From the NCBI GenBank assembly GCA_934757255.1, contig CAKVLL010000001.1, positions 52,920-116,919 of the forward strand: DNA of 64,000 bases, in the 5' to 3' direction. Under the pieces are notes generated by a model. It was not told where the DNA came from. It saw only the letters and a program-made list of their open reading frames with translations, and made no database searches. This DNA comes from an uncultured Candidatus Melainabacteria bacterium (GTDB lineage: Bacteria > Cyanobacteriota > Vampirovibrionia > Gastranaerophilales > Gastranaerophilaceae). The stretch's first letter is position 1. Each line of letters opens with the position of its first letter. Position numbers and translations under genes: made by a program. This document shows, in pieces, positions 61,553-64,000 of the stretch.

Positions 61553-63328
61553 TTGAAAACCAGAATGAAAACAAACAATTGCGGTGAATTAAACCTTAGC
61601 AATTTGAATGAAGAAATTACACTATCCGGCTGGGTTTCTACTGTTAGAGATTTAGGCGGTATTCTGTTTATCGAATTAAGAGATAGAAGCGGATTTTTCC
61701 AATTGGTTGCAAATCCGCAAGTAAACCCTGATGTACATAAAATCTTCGAAAAAGTTAGAAGCGAATATGTAATTATGGTTAAAGGTAAAGTTACCAAAAG
61801 ACCTGAAGAAACTTATAACGAAAAATATCCTACAGGACAAGTTGAAATGTATCCTGAATCAGTTGAAGTTTTGGCTGAGTCAAAAGTTTTACCTTTCGTT
61901 CTTGGTGATGAAAGCGTTTCAGAAGATATCAGACTTAAATACAGATACTTGGATATCCGAAACGAAAAAATGTTACACAACTTGAAAACAAGACACAACA
62001 TTGTTCAAGCTGTTAGAAATTATTTAAATAATCAAGACTTCATGGAAGTTGAAACTCCAATCTTGATTAAAACAACTCCGGAAGGTGCTAGAGATTACTT
62101 AGTTCCATCTCGTGTTCAAGAAGGTAAATTCTTCGCACTTCCTCAATCACCACAAATTTTCAAACAATTGTTAATGGTTGGCGGTATCGAAAAATATTAT
62201 CAAATTGCAAAATGCTTTAGAGATGAAGATTTGAGAGCTGACAGACAACCTGAATTCACACAAATTGATATGGAAATGTCATTTGTTGAACAACCTGACG
62301 TTATCAAGGTTGTAGAAGGCTTGTTGGTTGATGCATTTAAAGCAGCGGGTGTAGATATTCACCCACCATTTAAGCAAATCACTTGGCAAGAAGCAATGGA
62401 TAGATTTGGTTCTGATAAACCTGATACAAGATTTGGGTTAGAATTGTTTGATATTGGCGATATTATTTTGCAATCTAACTTTGATATCGTTAAAAAGACT
62501 CTTGAAAACGGCGGTATTGTTCGTGGTATCAGAATCCCTGGTGGTGCTAAATATTCAAGAAAAGATATTGATGATATTACAAAACTTGCAGTATCATTTG
62601 GTGCTAAAGCATTAGCTAATATTATTTACTTAGAAGACGGTTCTGCAAAATCTCCTGTATTGAAATTCGTTACAGAAGAACAAGCAAAACAAATTCAAGA
62701 AAGAGCCGGTGCAGAAGCTGGAGATATTATTTTCTTCGTAGCTGATAAACCAAAATTAGTTTACGATATTATGGGCAGATTGAGATTGCACTTCGGAAAA
62801 TCTTTGAACTTGATTGACGAAAACAAACACAACTTGTTGTGGGTTGTTGACTTCCCAATGTTTGAATGGTCAGACGAAGAAGGCAGATTTATGGCAATGC
62901 ACCACCCATTCACTTCTCCAAACTTGGCTGATTTGGATAAATTAGACAGCGGAGATTTGGGTAACGTAAAATCAATCGCTTACGATATCGTTTATAACGG
63001 AACTGAATTAGGTGGTGGTTCTGTAAGAATTCACTCATCTGAAGTTCAAAAGAAAATCTTCAAGGCATTGGGATTAACAGAAGAAGAAGCAACAGAAAAA
63101 TTCGGATTTATGGTTAATGCTCTTCAATACGGTACTCCACCACATGCCGGCTTAGCAATCGGTTTGGATAGATTAGTTGCATTACTTTGCAGAACTGATT
63201 CAATCCGTGACGTTATCGCATTCCCTAAGAATGCAAGCGCTAAATGCTTGATGAGTGACGCTCCCGGTGAAGCTTCATTGCAACAATTGAGAGAGTTGCA
63301 CATCAAAAGTACGGTTAAGAAAGACTAA
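61553..63328 (+). CDS. aspS: Aspartyl-tRNA synthetase, bacterial type
   Basis: About 591 residues. N-terminal OB-fold anticodon-binding domain (SGWVSTVRDLGGILFIELRD), class II catalytic core with motif 2 CFRDEDLRADRQPEFTQID, the bacterial GAD insertion (about 300-420) and motif 3 GLAIGLDRLVALL. AGGGAG (61538-61543) touches the ATG at 61544 but lies nine bases before TTG 61553, so TTG (MKTRMKTNN) is preferred. A strong terminator follows. Discriminating versus non-discriminating type cannot be decided here. Confidence 0.96.
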   Translation: MKTRMKTNNCGELNLSNLNEEITLSGWVSTVRDLGGILFIELRDRSGFFQLVANPQVNPDVHKIFEKVRSEYVIMVKGKVTKRPEETYNEKYPTGQVEMYPESVEVLAESKVLPFVLGDESVSEDIRLKYRYLDIRNEKMLHNLKTRHNIVQAVRNYLNNQDFMEVETPILIKTTPEGARDYLVPSRVQEGKFFALPQSPQIFKQLLMVGGIEKYYQIAKCFRDEDLRADRQPEFTQIDMEMSFVEQPDVIKVVEGLLVDAFKAAGVDIHPPFKQITWQEAMDRFGSDKPDTRFGLELFDIGDIILQSNFDIVKKTLENGGIVRGIRIPGGAKYSRKDIDDITKLAVSFGAKALANIIYLEDGSAKSPVLKFVTEEQAKQIQERAGAEAGDIIFFVADKPKLVYDIMGRLRLHFGKSLNLIDENKHNLLWVVDFPMFEWSDEEGRFMAMHHPFTSPNLADLDKLDSGDLGNVKSIAYDIVYNGTELGGGSVRIHSSEVQKKIFKALGLTEEEATEKFGFMVNALQYGTPPHAGLAIGLDRLVALLCRTDSIRDVIAFPKNASAKCLMSDAPGEASLQQLRELHIKSTVKKD

Positions 63329-63350
63329 GTTCTGATTAATAAAAAATACA

Positions 63351-63382
63351 AACAACAACGACCGAGTTTCGGTCGTTGTTGT
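63351..63382 (+). terminator. Rho-independent terminator of aspS
   Basis: Perfect 14-bp stem AACAACAACGACCG / CGGTCGTTGTTGTT followed by a run of T. Confidence 0.93.
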
Positions 63383-63406
63383 TTTTTTAAACACTTTAAT
63401 CGTTAA

Positions 63407-64000
63407 CTATATGCCCATTTGTGGTGCTTTGCGTGCTTTTTTATGTTTTTCCATTTCAGCAGTTTTATCAACAAGCATATCCTCAATATTTAGTTTATCA
63501 GCCAAAGCTTTTGGTATATAAACATCACCGTCATTCCAGTTGGCATAACCGCCATCCTTGGTTTGTTGACCTTCTTTGCCTAATAAGAAATACCCTCTTT
63601 TATATGCTTTTGGATTTGCTTTTTTGAACATTTCTTGATCGGCAGGATCTGTTATGCCCAGTCGTTTCATTGTATCATCAAAAGATTCACCTTGCTTAGG
63701 ACTTACTCTAAAGTTGCCATTCGCAGTTTTTTCAGCATAACTTTTATTATCTGCTCCATAATAGTATTTTGAACCATCTTTTTTTGTAAATTCTCTATAT
63801 TTTAGGCTTCCATCTTCATGATACTCATTTTTCCAAGTCGTACTATTAGCAAGCTTACCGCTTAGTTCCTTACCGTTTTTGTCGTATTCTTGAATATCAC
63901 CATCGCTGTAAGTCGTAGTATAACTTCCATCTTCATGATACTCGTTTTTCCAAGTCGTACCATTAGCAAGCTTACCGCTTAGTTCCTTATCGTTTTTGTC
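63407..64000 (-). CDS. Repeat and LysM-like protein, 5' end cut by window
   Basis: The frame is open from 63407 to the window edge; the first in-window ATG (63670) is internal. Reading from the edge, two tandem copies of DKNxKELSGKLAN-type units, each followed by TTWKNEYHEDGS, resemble YwqK/MORN-like repeats. The last 90 residues (FRVSPKQGESFDDTMKRLGI, ANPKAYKRGYFLLG, DVYIPKALADKL) resemble a LysM-type domain. The C-terminus is KAPQMGI, like the PEMGL end of the gene at 19578. Probably a cell-wall or surface protein; the signal region is outside the window. Confidence 0.6.
   Translation of the reverse strand, partial: DKNDKELSGKLANGTTWKNEYHEDGSYTTTYSDGDIQEYDKNGKELSGKLANSTTWKNEYHEDGSLKYREFTKKDGSKYYYGADNKSYAEKTANGNFRVSPKQGESFDDTMKRLGITDPADQEMFKKANPKAYKRGYFLLGKEGQQTKDGGYANWNDGDVYIPKALADKLNIEDMLVDKTAEMEKHKKARKAPQMGI

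Overview
The window is AT-rich DNA from a flagellated bacterium with a Gram-negative-type envelope. Inference from protein style points to the non-photosynthetic sister group of Cyanobacteria (Melainabacteria/Vampirovibrionia, probably gut Gastranaerophilales). Pointers are the pseudopilin with N-terminus RGFTLAEVLITLG, the adjacent GerMN and DUF2993 genes, and several lineage-type hypothetical proteins with an N-terminal [NS]F[KMQ][GA] motif. An outer membrane is suggested by gmhA, a very large AsmA/TamB-like protein, an MlaE permease and a TonB-like protein. No rRNA, tRNA, CRISPR array or prophage was recognised.

Layout. 1-5.8 kb: AsmA/TamB-like giant, a 400-bp inverted-repeat element, a small secreted protein, OadG and a 39-residue membrane protein. 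5.9-12.3 kb: SEC-C protein, flagellin with a long structured leader, gmhA plus a degenerate M48-like protein, pseudopilin, DMT-type membrane protein. 12.4-19 kb: dedA, alr, TonB-like protein, fliE-fliF and a divergent CHASE2-GGDEF cyclase. 19-20.3 kb: a repeat-rich stretch. 20.3-28.1 kb: DJ-1/PfpI protein, uppP, deoC, mnmE, murF, rel. 28.2-29 kb: a Fic gene bracketed by repeats. 29-35.6 kb: CpaE-like ATPase, mlaE-comEC, lysC. 36.2-41 kb: an aryl-polyene-type KS/KR/dehydratase trio and recG. 41-44 kb: OppD-type ATPase, DUF4145 protein, thioredoxin-like/CcdA pair. 43.9-45.3 kb: a REP/RAYT locus that has rearranged the 5' end of an ORF6N gene. 45.3-58.4 kb: large lineage-type proteins (EF-hand, kinase-like, repeat-tailed) mixed with metabolic and transport genes. 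58.4-61.4 kb: a tightly packed minus-strand run bioY-rimI-HicB-like-GerMN-DUF2993. 61.5-64 kb: aspS and a repeat/LysM-like protein cut by the window edge.

Cross-cutting signals. (1) A REP-associated tyrosine transposase with four 28-bp REP hairpins around it and two more 24 kb away that carry compensatory stem changes. (2) A family of palindromic intergenic elements whose arms are copy-specific tandem octamers (or heptamers) around a related AT-rich core. (3) At least ten genes with no Shine-Dalgarno and a -10 hexamer six bases before the ATG, predicting leaderless mRNAs. (4) Recurrent short terminal motifs in otherwise unrelated lineage-type proteins. Motility and surface functions (flagellin, fliEF, pseudopilin, CpaE, ComEC, c-di-GMP cyclase) recur across the window; the rest is largely housekeeping.
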